This document shows, piece after piece, positions 10,113-23,610 of a DNA stretch of 64,000 bases. Source of the stretch: Kappaphycus alvarezii (Eukaryota; Rhodophyta; Florideophyceae; Gigartinales; Solieriaceae); the NCBI GenBank assembly GCA_002205965.3, contig NADL03000037.1:248001-312000 (forward strand), read 5' to 3'. A model generated the notes under the pieces. That model saw only the letters and a program-made list of their open reading frames with translations. It ran no database searches and was not told the DNA's origin. Positions within the stretch are counted from its first letter, which is position 1, and every line of letters begins with the position of its first letter. Made by a program: the position numbers and the translations under genes.

Positions 10113-13100
10113 ATTCCCGAATAGACCGGAAGGCTACGAGAACGCGAACCTTCGTCTGCTGGCTGGCGAGAGTAAGCAGAACTTTGACTAGAGGTAGCAC
10201 GAAAGTGCGCGAACTCGTTACCCAACCACAACCAGGGCTAAGTTACCCTATTGTCGATATCAACGTTACGGAAGCAGACGCGCAAACATGACAAACGTTG
10301 GGGAGTTTCATGATGGTGAGTTAGACAACTTTATGGACGATACTGGTACTGAAGGAGTTGCAGGAAATGACCTGCTAGTCCGGTTCCGAGAGGACATCAA
10401 CACTGAGAACAGTATAAAGTCTACGAATGGTTCAAGGCACAGGATCAGGGATTAACTTGAGAGTAAAGGAGTGATGTGTGGCAAAGGGACCGGCGATTCT
10501 ATTCCGAACAGGCTTTTGGACTTGTTAGGACACAATCTCGCAGTATTGGCTAATAACGCAGTCACTGGCCCACTAATTTTAGCCCTGTCGTCAACCATGA
10601 GTCCAGCAAATCAGGCCAAACGAGATTTCTTAAAACTATCACACCAGGCATCCGATCAATACTCCGGACCTTATGACGGTCCAATAACATCGACTGTCAA
10701 ACGTAAGTGTATTCAAGTTTGTGATGCGTTTTGATGTATCTGAGTTCCAACGAAAACCGGTACTGCACGTCATGTTCCGAGAAGATGCGCTTCGGTACTA
10801 TACTGATCATATCGCCCAAGTAGCAACATCAGTAGAGGACGCCTTTAACAGAATCACATCACATTTCATGACGCCCGCACATTGTGACACCTGCACGACC
10901 GAATGGAACAACTTAACACACAAGGAGATCAAATTCAAAAACCCCAGCAAGCCAAGCTCACAATTGCTCGACATCTTATTTCAACGCGCAAGAGATTTAA
11001 AATCTCTACTGGACCCGGCATACCACTCGCCACTTCTGCTCCGCGACTGCATCGTGAATGCCGTCAAGTCCGAGCCATTTTATGTTCCCCGTATAACCCC
11101 CGCTATTCCAACCGACCTGAATATTTTGCACACGCGCCTCCATCAGTGTATCTGCCAACTTGATACGTCAAGCAGCCAGAAAATATCACCCACCAAACCG
11201 TCTCCTTCTAACGTTTTCCTCCTCAATGATGAAAACACGGAGACAACACCCATCGATTTGTATTATAGCGAGGACGGCAATGCATAATTTGAACGGAAAA
11301 TAATGAGAGGCTGTTCGTCTTTCTCAACTCCGAATTACCGCGGTCCCAAATACCTGAGTCCGAAGCAACGATCATTCACCCACTCGCGACCGAACCGATT
11401 CCAACGCAAAGTTACCTTTTCCCCGATACGCAATCAGAACGGTCCAGATGGAAAACCGCTCCACTGCAGTTTCTATAATTCGTTTTTTACTTGAACCGTA
11501 ACTGCCCAGATCGCCCTGACACGAACGTCCATTTCTCAGTGCAAGACGGAAACCTCACAGAGAACGCACATACCGCAGAATCATCAGCGCACGCTTTGCA
11601 ATGTAGTTTTGAACGCTCAAATGACGAGTTCAGTTTTGTTGAAGCAACTAACAGACTCGCAAATGAAGATCACGAACATAAAACCAGAGACCAAGGGATC
11701 CTGTTTCTGACCTTGGTTTATCATGCGAAAATGGAGTTTGCTGACCAACAGCACGAGCACTCGTAATAAGTCTCGCAAGTACCTACGAATTTCCTCAACG
11801 ATCTGTTCAAACGTTTTCCGGATTTCAAGCTCGTTCCCGCTGCACCATTTCACGGTTATTGTCTCGATGAGGGAGCACTCCAATCTGTAACCGGCCTCCT
11901 AAAGTGGCTCGTTTTCATACGATTGTATCATTTGCCCTCGCATTTCTACACCTCTTCACCGCTGACAACTTCTATCAAATTTGGTGGCCAGGCACGGAAC
12001 AAAGTCCAAGTACGCACAATCGGAAAAGTCACTATACGAATACCGCTCCCCGGATATACATACTCTGACTACGTCTCAATATTGATCCCAAATGACGTAC
12101 CAATGTTGATCGGGCTTGCGACCCAATGAAACATGCACACAATCACAGACAAGCACCCAGAAAAGCCGACAGCACACTTTCAGATCATTGGAGTCAAGGT
12201 TCCACTTACCTATCTCTATGGTCATTTCTATAACCGTTCTGACGAAACACCTGATTACCTCCTCTCGACAGCAGAGTTAGCGCAATTTCACAGAAAATTG
12301 GGACATGCTCCGCCCGGCTCAGTCTATAGTGCACTACGACGTGCATATACTGTTGAAACCGGCGCCTCAGACTTAACCAAATTGAAAGAGATTAGACGTA
12401 CATGCCATGTATGTCAATTATAAGCAGAGGCCCAACTGCTACAGAGCTGTTGTCCCAGAACAGTGTGTATTCAACTTTGAAGTTGCCATAGACGTCATGT
12501 ATATCAAGGGCACCCCCATCCTCCATGCATTATGCAGACAGACACACTTCTCGTGCGCCATTATCCTCCATAAGCAAGACTCTTGCACCTTGTGGGAATC
12601 ATTTATGACTATTTATGACTATTTGGGTTATTTCATATCTGGGGGTCCCACACAATCTCTGAGTGGATCAGGCCAAAGCATCATTTCCGTGCAGCCCAAA
12701 ACACTGGCATCATCACTAGGATGCAATGTAATACCCATCGCAGTCGAAGCCCATTGATCTCTCATATCTGAACGCTACCACGACCAGTTCCGCAAAATTG
12801 TTAACAAACTCGTCGTCGACCACCCCTCAGCCGCGCTCGCTCTTATTGTCGACTAGGCGAACCTCGCGATGTCGCATACCATCGGCCCGGAAGGATATAC
12901 CCCCGCAATACTCGCTTTTGGCGCCCAACCGAGACTTCCAATCGGACAATACGAACAATAGCTAAAGTAAGTCGTGAACCGCATGGATCTCATGTCCACC
13001 GGAAGAAGAGAGTATGAATCCATTGTCCCCCAGCTCCGCATACGCAAATCTCTCAATAGTGCATCGCCCAACGAAGCTGGTGTTGACCTCACCGCATGGG

Positions 13101-14225
13101 ACGAAGTCCTTGTACACAGTGAAGACACAAGCTGGGAAGGCCCATCCACATTTCTCTTTCGAGATGGCAATCTAGTCGTCACTCTGGACGACAAAGGCAG
13201 AGGGCAAACGTTTCACTCCACCATGATCAAGCCGTATCAGCGACCCAAAATCACAATTCAGGATTTTTTGAACCCTTCAGACACACCCGAAGACGAAAAA
13301 CAGACACAGGACATACAGGCACACCTCGTTGAGTCAATAAAAAGATCCAGCAGACCCACGATTTGCGCAATGCAAGCAAGCAGAATGCAATGTTATTCTA
13401 GAGAAAGGTGGTGTTAAGAGTGTTCACATCAGCAGCCTCCCTCTAAACGCGAGCTTCTTCGGCAACAGAGACGTCCTTTGTATGAAATACACAGGCACAC
13501 CCACGCAACGATACAAAGCCAGATAAAATTTCCAGGGACATCAGGACCGTTTTCGCCGCAAAATTTCGGACAATTCACCCATTCTCATGAGACTAACGCT
13601 CAGAATCATCGAGTCATTCTCCGCCATTTTCGTGGTGGTTTATTTTGCACACGCGAAGTCGAAAAAACTTATATGCAGTCACCTCCACTTCAAAGAGATG
13701 TTTTCACACGCCCACGTTCAGAAGCCAAGCTGACACCTGACCACGTTCTCAAAATTAAGCTTCCACATTACGAACTTTTCGAGTCAAGCTTATGCTTTTT
13801 CGACGCCTATTACTCGTTACTTGCGACAGAACTCAAGATGCGCTCAGCACCTTTCGATCCCTGCTTTCTCTACAAGACAGAAAGCTGTTTCACCAGATGC
13901 ATATCAGTTTACCCCTCTTCCTGTTCAGGGATTCTAAAAGCATCTTTCAAACCATAACCGCGTCAAAACTTTTGCGTGAATCAAGCCTGATGAAAGAACT
14001 CTCAGACATAAGCCTAGCTTAAAAAGACGGCGAAATTACCAACGTTTGATGGATACGGTCCAAAAAGAACATCGCAGACAACCTCACACGAATACAAGGA
14101 AAGAACATCCTCAACTGGACCCTGGCTACCGGAGTTTCATCATTCAGAAATTGGTCTACAACGAAACAACACACCAAACTCTTCAACAGTTCGCTCAGAC
14201 TGAAGAAGAAGAAAACATACCAGTG

Positions 14226-14405
14226 TGAAGATCTCGTACTTTAGAACAATAAATGACCATAATCTACAGATTTCACTGTAAGCTTAATGTCTCTTATTTA
14301 GGATCTCTATCCTAACCCAGAGTCTCGTTTCTCCATCATCATTATCATCACTTTTTACCATACAGTTGTTTACCCAACAAGAACGCTACGCTATTTCACG
14401 TCTCC
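14226..14405 (+). repeat. 3' LTR of the Copia fossil (approximate ends)
   Basis: Partner of the repeat at 9934-10112, with scattered substitutions. The piggyBac-like element begins about 220 bp downstream, leaving a short spacer with no gene. Confidence 0.65.
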
Positions 14406-14625
14406 CCGAGAGAATCCCTGTGTTGAGGGCGTTTCCGACGCGCGGAGGGAGGGGAGCAGCGGATGCGGTGATGGAGGGCGGATGCGGTGGTGGAGGTCGG
14501 ATGGAAACGATCTTGATAACGAACAGGTTTCCTCTGACGGCATTGGTATCCTGGGACCTTTTCCTTCCGGATGAAACCACTCGCCTAATGCTTACTTCTG
14601 GCCGATTAAAATATCTAAAAGCTAG

Positions 14626-17384
14626 TGCCCAAAGGACAAGCAAATGTACTCATATGAGTACAAATGATTGTTAAAATTATACACTGGCACGCTGAATCCC
14701 TGAAAAATAACTTCCCCTAACTATAAAAGAAGTAGTTTCATCCTCATTCACAACAACCGCTGTGGCCTAATTGGCTTCAAGTAAAGAATGAACAATGAAA
14801 TCGTGAGTACGACTCGCTGCGCTCCACAGGAGGGCAAAAAATTCCTTCAGGAAGGTCGACATTTCTGCGACAGCTGCTTCCTCAGTTTGTCTTAGCGCGC
14901 CCACTTGAACATGAACAGAGGGATTAACTCACTGATCACTCATAAAGGGGAATAACGCCATAGGTAAGTATGCTAATTCCGCAAGTCGAACGACGCGAAT
15001 CAGAAATGTAGGCGGCTATAGTCAAGGACTCAATTTTTTTCATTTTTACTCATTCAACCTACATAAAATGTAAGCGTAGACAAGTAAACATCACTATAGA
15101 GTAGTATAAAGCATCTTCTAATTATGACAGAAGTGGACATCGCGTAAGTGATTTTGAAAGCAGTTACGTCCTGTCTCTGAATGGCATATCCAAACCTCTT
15201 TGTTCAGTTTCAGGCACTCAGAGCAGAGAAATTTGGACTTCTTGTCAGATTTGCAAATTTTGCATCTGCTTTGAAACGCCGCTTTCGTTGGGGCCCCATT
15301 GGCTCCTTTGCGCCTTTTCACTGTGGGCACCAGGTGGATTCCAGTACCGCAGGCCAATGAGGGAACAGAATCCTCTGGAACGTCAATATCAGATCTGCGG
15401 AGGCCAATAGCATCAAATGAATTGTCAATGAGTTGCTCTGCAAGTTTTGCATAAAAATCTTTTTGAGACATGCAATTTCTTGCACCCATCAAACCCTTGT
15501 ATAGCAGCCATGAGTCAACGATGCAAATTGCAAGCAAAGATGTATTAACCCTCAACGACCAATCATTGACTTCGAATTTCTTCTCCAATCCAAGGTCATC
15601 CTGTCTGCATCTGTTATGCCTGTCAATCTGGGAGCACGTTTGATAATATGTGCTGACAACCGCTGGAACTGGAATTTCCATTTCCACAAGTAGCGTTTCA
15701 TTACCAGCAGATCTCCAACGAGACCTTCTGATAGGCTCTGACGGAAGTGTTGTACCGGAGGTGCTGACAAAGTATCTTCTGTCTCTATCCATCCACAGAA
15801 CGGCCATCATAGAAGGGTGGCTTTCCGTCCTCTGACTTACCATACAGATATGATCTCCGCGCCTGAAAGTTCCAGCCCTGACAAAAATGACATAGGAAAC
15901 TGCCTTGTCGCATTCTTGACGAGACACCTGTAAACCTCAGTCCATATTCAAAAACGCATTTGCTGTGGCCACAAAGCAAATGCAGAGTCTGCACAGACAA
16001 GTCGATTTGAATGAAACCAAGGCTCTGTAAGGCGAAGAACAATAGCAGTACCATGAGGGAAATTTGACTCGTAACGCCGATTACTGCTGTCAGATGCTGA
16101 CAAAACAATCTCCAAATTCAATACAATGCCACCTGACACCGCAGCACGCAGTCTTGATCTCACATCCGTTTTCAGGCTTACGGTCAATGGCGACATAGTG
16201 CGGTAGTCCTTCTGACATCCAATCCCACCCATTCCGTACCAGCGTGACATGCTTTCATCCACGCAAATTCTCTCCGATGGCGAAAAACTTGACCTCCTAT
16301 GCCGTTTTATGGCCTCCACGAATCCGCTGACCCAAGAAAATCTTCTGTCAGTGCTTTCAGTTTCAGTATAGCGGCTGAATGTAATAAATGAAACCAGTGC
16401 TTCGAAACGGTTCCTCGAAATATTTTTCCAAAAGCCGCCAATGGAATGTATTTGGATGTCAACAGTGTACTCCAAAGTGACCTTCTGCTTGTAAACTCGA
16501 ATCTGCATAGCAATATGAGAATTCCAAAAAACTTTAGAATTTCACCAGCTGTTGTACGCATGTGCCCACCATTAGCGAGTTTCCGGTTTGTAAGTTCGGT
16601 AATTGTGGAAAGGTGTTCGAGAGGAAACATGCAAAGGAAAAAATCATACGGGGTCTTCTCATACTCGGTATGACCTTGTATGTACGTGTTCCCTGCTGGA
16701 CCAATTACCTTCCATGGCCGATATGCCGTTGATCCATTCAACGGTAATACTACCTCCTGATTGGTCCAAATTTTTCCATGCACTTCTTTGCATACCCCTC
16801 CTACTCCGGCCATCCCATTGGCTTCTTCTCGAGGTTCTTCAACAGAAGGTTGACGATTCGGTAGCTCGACCTCAGCAGCAGTTGTCTCCATTTCATTGGA
16901 CGTTGCTAGGCCACCTTCAGATGCTTCTCCTGGCTTGATGTTGACGAGTTTCAAGCTGACGCGCTTTGTCCTGTCCTGAATGGACCAGTCTGCGGTGACC
17001 GAAGTCTGACGTCTTCCGGTAGATGTGTCAACTTCGATGCTGACCACGGTTCCGTTGACGCGCTTACTTCTCCAAAGGGAACCGAATAGTCGCTTACACT
17101 CAGCCGCTGACGTGACAAGGGTTGCGCGAGTGTTGACAAGGTTTCCGGGCTGTTGACGGGGGTCATTTGGATTCGTCATTTTTGGTTAAATTTTTCGATG
17201 TTGACAAACTTGTTGTGTGTTTGAATGAACAGTTGAGGAGTAAACTCCGAAGTTTTGCACGGTTGACTACCTAAGGGTGCTATTAGATATGGTGAAAAGC
17301 TAATGGTGTCATTATGTTAGTTTTTTGTATAAAATCTAGCCGTTAGAAATATGGACTCATATGAGTACAATTGTCCTTTGGACA
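14626..17384 (-). mobile_element. piggyBac-like DNA transposon, 2.76 kb, with TIRs
   Basis: Terminal inverted repeats TGCCCAAAGGACAA (left, 14626) and TGTCCAAAGGACAA (right end read on the minus strand, 17384) match at 13 of 14 positions. Both are followed inward by a palindrome: GTACTCATATGAGTAC at 14646-14661, and the same with one mismatch at 17353-17368. CTAG flanks both ends (14622-14625 and 17385-17388) and looks like the target duplication, whereas piggyBac normally uses TTAA. The interior codes for a DDE_Tnp_1_7-type transposase on the minus strand. Confidence 0.8.
15118..17179 (-). pseudogene. piggyBac-like transposase (DDE_Tnp_1_7), frame-broken
   Basis: The ATG at 17179 opens a 290-codon frame with TPYDFFLCMFPLEHLSTI and AGEILKFFGILILLCRFEF, the helical N-terminal half of the family. 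The catalytic half continues in frames 16508-15948 and 15927-15118. It shows ICVDESMSRWYGMGG (first Asp), LVCADSAF (second), AVLWMDRDRRYFVSTSGTT (third) and a YYQTCSQIDRHNRCRQD block. The C-terminus is a Cys-rich zinc region (CKICKSDKKSKFLCSEC, then HLRDVHFCHN), typical of piggyBac. Frameshifts lie near 16400 and 15940. The catalytic residues all appear present, so decay is limited. The family moves DNA by cut-and-paste in the nucleus. Confidence 0.8.
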
Positions 17385-17388
17385 CTAG

Positions 17389-20300
17389 ATAGCGTAGTAT
17401 TGTACTGTACACACCTAGCGGAGGCTTTCAGAAGCTCGAGATGCACCCTACCGGATGCTCTGGAGACAAACAGGAGACCTGGGCCCCACGAATTCTGACC
17501 AGCGGCGGAGGGTATAAAGAGGGGGACGATGCTACAGTGCCTACGCACCTCCAGCCCTTTTCCCGTACCAAGTCTCGTTACAAATCTCCTCCGACGCCCA
17601 AAACACTCCGCAACGATTAGTTTCTGAAGAAAACGTGCAATGCGCGATGCAGCAACCCAAACATGTGCTTGAACAGCCGATAAAACCACCTTCTTAGGCG
17701 GTAAAAGAACATTCCTTGCTTATCTCTGATTCTAAAGGCAAGATCTTATTGATGTTTTCAGCCATTCATCTCCGCGCAAATCAAGTGTCGGCAGTATAGG
17801 AGAGTGGCAGCAGTGAGTACAATTATCGACTGTTGTCGAATAGGTCCTGAAAAAGTATTGGAATACTTTCGAGTTCATTCATCTGGGGCGGACACTCAAT
17901 TGAACGGTTCAGCTCGTGCCACAACTATCAAGCGAGGAGGCTCAGTTATCTTTCCTAAGCGATCTTTTGAAGCTAAAAAGACCATCAAAGAAGCTCAAGA
18001 GACCTCCGAAAAAACTTTCTCATGTTAAGCTTCTGAAGATTATTCGTTTCTCATTGCAATCAGACAGGCTATGTACGACAAATTAAGTACTTAATTTGGT
18101 CAAAACAACCCTTTTCTCTCACATATGATAATTATAACGTTCAAAAAGAGGTAAAGAAGTTTCGTGGCCAGACCAAACCTACATTGTGTTCGGAAAGTTT
18201 TCTAACGTTCCCTGTTCTTATCTTTACGGTCAGATAGGAAGACTTTGGAGATGGGTTTCATCATCGAAATGAGCCGCAGTTTTGTCACACCACCAACCCA
18301 TCAGTTTCGCGATTAGTTGCCGAGGACAAATGGGAAAACTTCGAGGGTTAACTTGAACGATCTGACGCATTTCTTCTGGTTCCAGGAAAATGTTTTTTCT
18401 AACGTTAAATCAAAGTCAGGAGGTGTCAAATCCAGGAAGTTGTTAAGGGGAAACCTTGTTTCGAAATCATGATATTGCCTTATATTGGAAACTGAAATTT
18501 GGTTGGAAAGATTAAGGTTCTAGTTTTTGTGCGGAGAAGGTGTAGCGTTGATCACAGAAAATATCTTCTCATCAATATAAAGACATCAGGTGAGTATTAC
18601 TAGATATTTTCAAGTGACTTTGCATTCCAAAAACTAACTTGATTCTCTATTTTGAGTTTCAATCTCGATGAATGAGCCTTAGAGAAATAAAACCCTTAAA
18701 TTGTATGATGTAGAGAAATTATCCAGCTATGGCTCGTAAAATGTTCTGTAAAACAGGAGTATTAGATCTTGATGTGTTATAGAGGTGTTTTTATGAATAT
18801 GTTCCTGTCGAAAATGGAGCAGCGCAACAATTTTAAGACTCTGAGGACTTTTAAGATTCTTTCGCAAAAATGAAGAAGGTATTTGTCCCAAATTCACTGC
18901 ACTGTGGTCTCTATCTTGATTTTATTACCCTATATCAAATGCACCGACTTGATAAAGGTATTCTACTGACTGTAGACAATTAAGAGATCCCTATGCAATA
19001 CATAATTATATACAGATCTGAATTATAATTTTGCGAAACATCCTCTGTAATTGATTTGATTGCGTACTTCTTTACATCAACATATTCTGGCATAATATTG
19101 CGTTCAATTTTCAATATAAACAAAAATTTAATCGATATGAACAACACTGCCGATAAGTTGATCTTGGCGCGAACTTGAAGCAAATTTTTATTTGTCGGCT
19201 GCTGAAATTTTGAAGACAGTTCCAGACTGTTCTACCTATTTGTACCGCACTTGCAAAAAATCCAACGAAAGGATTTTTCTTTCAGCAAGAAAGCGTCCTT
19301 ATGCATTCATTTTCTATATAAACTTTATTGCAGCTACACATCTGCGGTAAAGTTCCCAATAATTCCTCCATACGAATAAATCATTCTATGAGTACGTGAT
19401 TCCGCTCGCCATACTCATCAAATATGCAATTTATTAATCATGTTAACGTATTATTATCGCACATGGAGTATCCACCAGATTTACTGTATTAATGACCCCT
19501 GAGCTCCAGAAAAATGAAGACGAATGTCAAATATCCATGGTATTTTATTTGATTGGTGCACATCGCGCGTCAGGTACTCTTCGAGTTTATTCTGTCGGAA
19601 TTTTTGTGGAAAAAAAGTGAGATCACTATTGAAGAATTGAGCAAGAGAAGGCGAATCCCCTAATGAAAGCCAGAGGTCCTCAGCTCCCTTTGCTCATGTA
19701 TCCGTCCTCAACGGTGGAATGATTTGTATTCACCAGGTAGACGCATTTAATATTTACTGCGTCTGACAAATAGTTTGAATTAAGTTATTTGAGAGAATCA
19801 GCATTTCGAATGATACTTACCACCTATAGATATTGGAAGCAATAAAAGGAGCCCATGGCGGCGCATAACTTCTTGTTGAAACGCGTTTATGCAATATTAT
19901 ATGGAAATGAACTTTACGTAAACTTACTGGGTGACTATAAAGCCATTTAGAGGTTAAGAGGATGTTAATTTGAGAATTACCCTCTATTTTTTTGACAAGA
20001 AAAAAACTACGTGGTTAGAAGTTTTGGTTGGCACGGAAGATGAGTCTCGTAATAGATGCAAAGAATTAAATAAATTTGTCACGGATTGCCCACTCTTACA
20101 AAACCAGTCTTTAAACTGAAATATTCTATTTGGATTGAACCAAATACAGCAACAAGCTGTAAATAAGTCTGGGGATGGTTTATTCTTTTTTCTTTTGGGA
20201 ACATCGCTCAAACCTAAAGCTCTTCTAATTCGAGATAGATGAAGATTAGACAAACTCAAAAGAGGAGAGCATTCCAAAGAATTTCAGCGACAATGAAAGA

Positions 20301-22600
20301 ATACGACAAAAGATTTAACCCTTTCAGAAAAGATTCATAGTAGGGACTTCGTTGTGATAGCTGCATGCAGGTCGGTGAAGAATTTAAAATCATTCCGGTC
20401 ACTTAGTTCTGAACTAAACGATTCTCTCCATATTTTGATGGAAGTATCTGGAGCCTTCGAGCGAAATGTGTGATTTTAAAGGTCTTTCTGTTTGTTCACT
20501 GGCAATCACTTTTACATTTGCAGAGCTTTTCACTCCGTCGTAAGGGCTTCAAAGTTGCGTATCGTAATTAGTGTGGCAGAAATTTGCGGTTGAACCGCAG
20601 CACGATGGTCTTTAATTACAAGGGGTTTTACAGCCTTTGAGAAGTGCAAACTATCTTGAAAGTTTGGATCCGGACTTTGGTTCCAGCTAATCTTTATGCA
20701 TATAGAGACAGAACTTTTCTTGAGAACCGCAGAGGTTCTCTCCTTGAATAAAGAACTATTTTAGGTTAAGTGATATTGGTCATCAGAAAAATTGATAGCT
20801 GTATACAGGGGAAGATATTCTGCGACATACAAGTGTACATGTAGTTCAATTATATTACTCAACTATATTCTTATTTAATTACCTATTATTTACCAATAGA
20901 TACGAAACGTTCGTCCCCCTCTTGTCCATGATACAGGTTTCAATTTGTCTATATTTTATTTTGATTATTGCAAGACCATAGAAATGAGCATAGATATCAA
21001 AACTAAGTCAATGGATTGTAATCATAGAGAAAAATTTCTTTTTTAAAAAAATGTTTCTGGAGCTCAACTTTGATAAAGCTCTGAATACTTCGACATTCTT
21101 AATGTTCATATCAGTTCACGCTGAAAACTTTTAAGTAAATTAAGCTTCTCAAGACTTAATTAAATTTTCTGAATACCAACTTTGGCACATCAGCACAGTT
21201 CTCTGCAGAAACGGTATTCCTCACCTTATTCATTTCGCTAATCATCCAAGAATTAGATGAGAAATTTCGTCCCTTTCCTGGTATCTGTTCATTGAAAATC
21301 GCATGTTGGTTCTTTTGGTACAATAATACCTCAAATATCTCCTCAAACATGGCTTTCTAGACGCCTTCCTTTTCCACAACAAAGTATTGGGAAAAAAATC
21401 AACACCAATTACTTGATATATCGATTTGAAAGCGAATGAAGCTTTGAAATACTTTCTCATTGTCCAAGTACTGTGTGGAATTTTTTAGACGTAAAATGAC
21501 TTTCTATTTTCTCCGGAGAAATTTACGCAAATATAGGGCAAAACTGGGCTCGAAAACCTCAAAGTTACAGCATTTCTAAAAAGTGAATATTCTGTAACTT
21601 TGAGGCAGGCACATCATCTTTTAGCTCCAGAAGGGGGATTACACAAAATATGTAATATAAATGCACGCCCAACTTTTTCATCACTGAGCTATGAAAGCTA
21701 CTGATTAAACGCAATATTCTGTGTTAGATTCTCCGCTTTTTTTCGCGATCGTATATCTTTTTGGAAAACAGTTCTACTAGAATTGTATTTTTGCTGTCAT
21801 ATTCTAGCCCATTGTGCTGTATAGCTATAAAGATGACAACAGAGCTGGATAAAGTTGAGTATGATACGTTTACGACCACTGTTCAGATTGGAATCACAGC
21901 GATTGCGCCTCTCATCTCCTATCATTAACTCTTCTTGAGCTCTGTCTGGATGGAAATTTGAACCTATAGAATCCGGTCTCTGGCTTCTGTAAACTATAAA
22001 ATGAAGCTTCTCGTGTTGAGAACGTTACATAAATTTGGGCATGGTTTTCTGATGACGAAGTAGTATCATATGTTCTTCATGTACCTTATTGAGTTTGTTT
22101 TATGCATAAATCCAATGAAAAGCTAATATAAGATATAGATCATCCACATATATCTAATTCATTCTAAACTAAAGGGAAATTACCATAAATTGAAGCCTCC
22201 AAGAGAAGTTCATAATCTAAGTGATGACAACCTTCTGAAATATTTGATCTGCGAAAAGGTTGCTGAGACGAAGAGTTGATGGTGAAAGCGTGGGCTCTAG
22301 TCCAAGGAAAATAGCAATAGGCACAGATGTATTTTTTTAGTCTCACGGCCGCGGAATGATTCTTTTATAGTCCTCAATATTCCCTCGCTTCATGAAAAGT
22401 AGAAAGTATAGATTTTCAGCCAAATAGGTGATTTGAAATAAAGAATATTCTGTGAAGAGGATGTCTAAGGATTCAACAAAGCAAAGTATTAGAGGTCTTA
22501 CGAACCGGATATTTCGTGTGGTATTACCGCGAAATTTTCACTGCGGAACTGAGACGAAATGTCAATACTAAAGGGAAAACTTAGGTTCACATGGGAGAAT
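17389..22600. other. AT-rich, almost gene-free island
   Basis: About 5 kb in which the longest open frames are under 100 codons and none is recognisable. From about 18.03 kb the base composition turns clearly AT-rich, unlike the host genes at 1-7 kb and 35-37 kb. A 74-codon + frame at 17804-18028 just before it has no known domain. No inverted or direct terminal repeats were found by eye. It could be old decayed transposon DNA or DNA captured from an AT-rich replicon. Confidence 0.5.
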
Positions 22601-22674
22601 AATGTATGCATCCATTTTTACGCTTACACAACTTTTCCACCATCTTCCATCCTCGTTTCATCGCCCAACAATAA

Positions 22675-23610
22675 ATGCGACAAAAAGCCTACGTCATATC
22701 GCAGGCAAAACGGCGCCTCCGCAAACGATCTCGACTAATACGGCTCGCCCTTGTTACAGACGCCTCAACCGAGAGATGTCAACGTCTTTATAGTCGCGTT
22801 TCGAACGCGAAAAACGACATCCGCAAGCTAACGATTCGATCGGTACAAATAAGCTCTGTTTCATTCAACTTAAATGGTTTCATTGAACAAGAATATCTCC
22901 GATCGTTCCGCTTCCGGACTTGCGAAATAACAATAATCGCACAACTCATTGCACCTAACCACTACAAAACAAAACGCAATGGATACCGCACTAATCCTGT
23001 AACTTCATGCTGTATTGTCCTTCGCCGGCTTGCAACTCTCACAAGATGGTGCGACCTCGAAATTATGTTTGGAATGCACTCTAGTGCTCTTAGCGAGATA
23101 TTTTGGGAAACGACCGAGTACTTTTTGTCTTGTTTTCGACGTTTGCTTGAGTTTCGCACAGAGTTGATGACGGAGAGGGCTGCGCTGTACGCACAAGCTG
23201 TTAAAGACAAATGGGCTCCTTTGGGTTGCATTGTCGGATTTATTGATTGCACAAAGGTTCGGATGTGCCGTCCTGGTGGAAATGGAGTGCTTCAGCGTGC
23301 GTGCTATTCAGGTCACAAACGGTTTCACTGCCTCATATATCAGACTGTTACTACTCCAAATGGGCCGATATTTCATATGTACGGACCACAGGTTGGAAGA
23401 AGGCGCGATATGAATCTGTTTCATCAAAGTAGACTGCCGGGTGTCTTGTCGGAAAGTATGTATATAAACAACAAGCAATTCGCACTATATGGCGATGCTG
23501 CATACATACTGCGACCGTGGCTACAGGTCGGATTCGCAACAGTAAACGCGACGCCGGCACAGGCAGCCTTCAACACTGCAATGAGTGCTGTTCGGGAAGC
23601 TGTTTGTTGA
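22675..23610 (+). pseudogene. PIF/Harbinger transposase (DDE_Tnp_4), C-terminally truncated
   Basis: The 311-codon frame carries the Harbinger nuclease core. VGFIDCTKVRMCRPGG gives the first Asp, followed by YSGHKRFHCLIYQTV, the glycine-rich GPQVGRRRDMNLFHQS, and FALYGDAAYIL with the second Asp. FNTAMSAVREAV leads to the position of the third acidic residue, where the frame ends. A TGTT duplication appears to shift it: the bases after it read EWSYKDIV in another frame, the expected continuation. Sequence beyond about 23.66 kb no longer resembles the family, so the last part of the protein is lost. The family uses a separate Myb-like partner protein, and none was recognised nearby. The upstream boundary and TIRs were not identified. 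Confidence 0.8.

Larger units (their letters stand above)
9934..14405 (+). mobile_element. Ty1/Copia-type LTR retrotransposon fossil
   Basis: Two direct repeats of about 180 bp, at about 9934-10112 and 14226-14405, are the LTRs (both carry the TGTAAGCTTAATGTCTC block). Between them on the + strand are remnants of a gag-like region (about 10.7-11.3 kb), a Cys-poor knuckle region, a pre-integrase/integrase segment with the H-x-LGH and C-x2-C zinc-binding pattern (12.25-12.4 kb), integrase C-terminal sequence (13.0-13.3 kb), and Copia-like reverse-transcriptase remnants (13.8 kb). The gene order supports Copia rather than Gypsy. The element is broken in more than ten places. The LTRs differ visibly, so the insertion is not recent. 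Confidence 0.75.
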
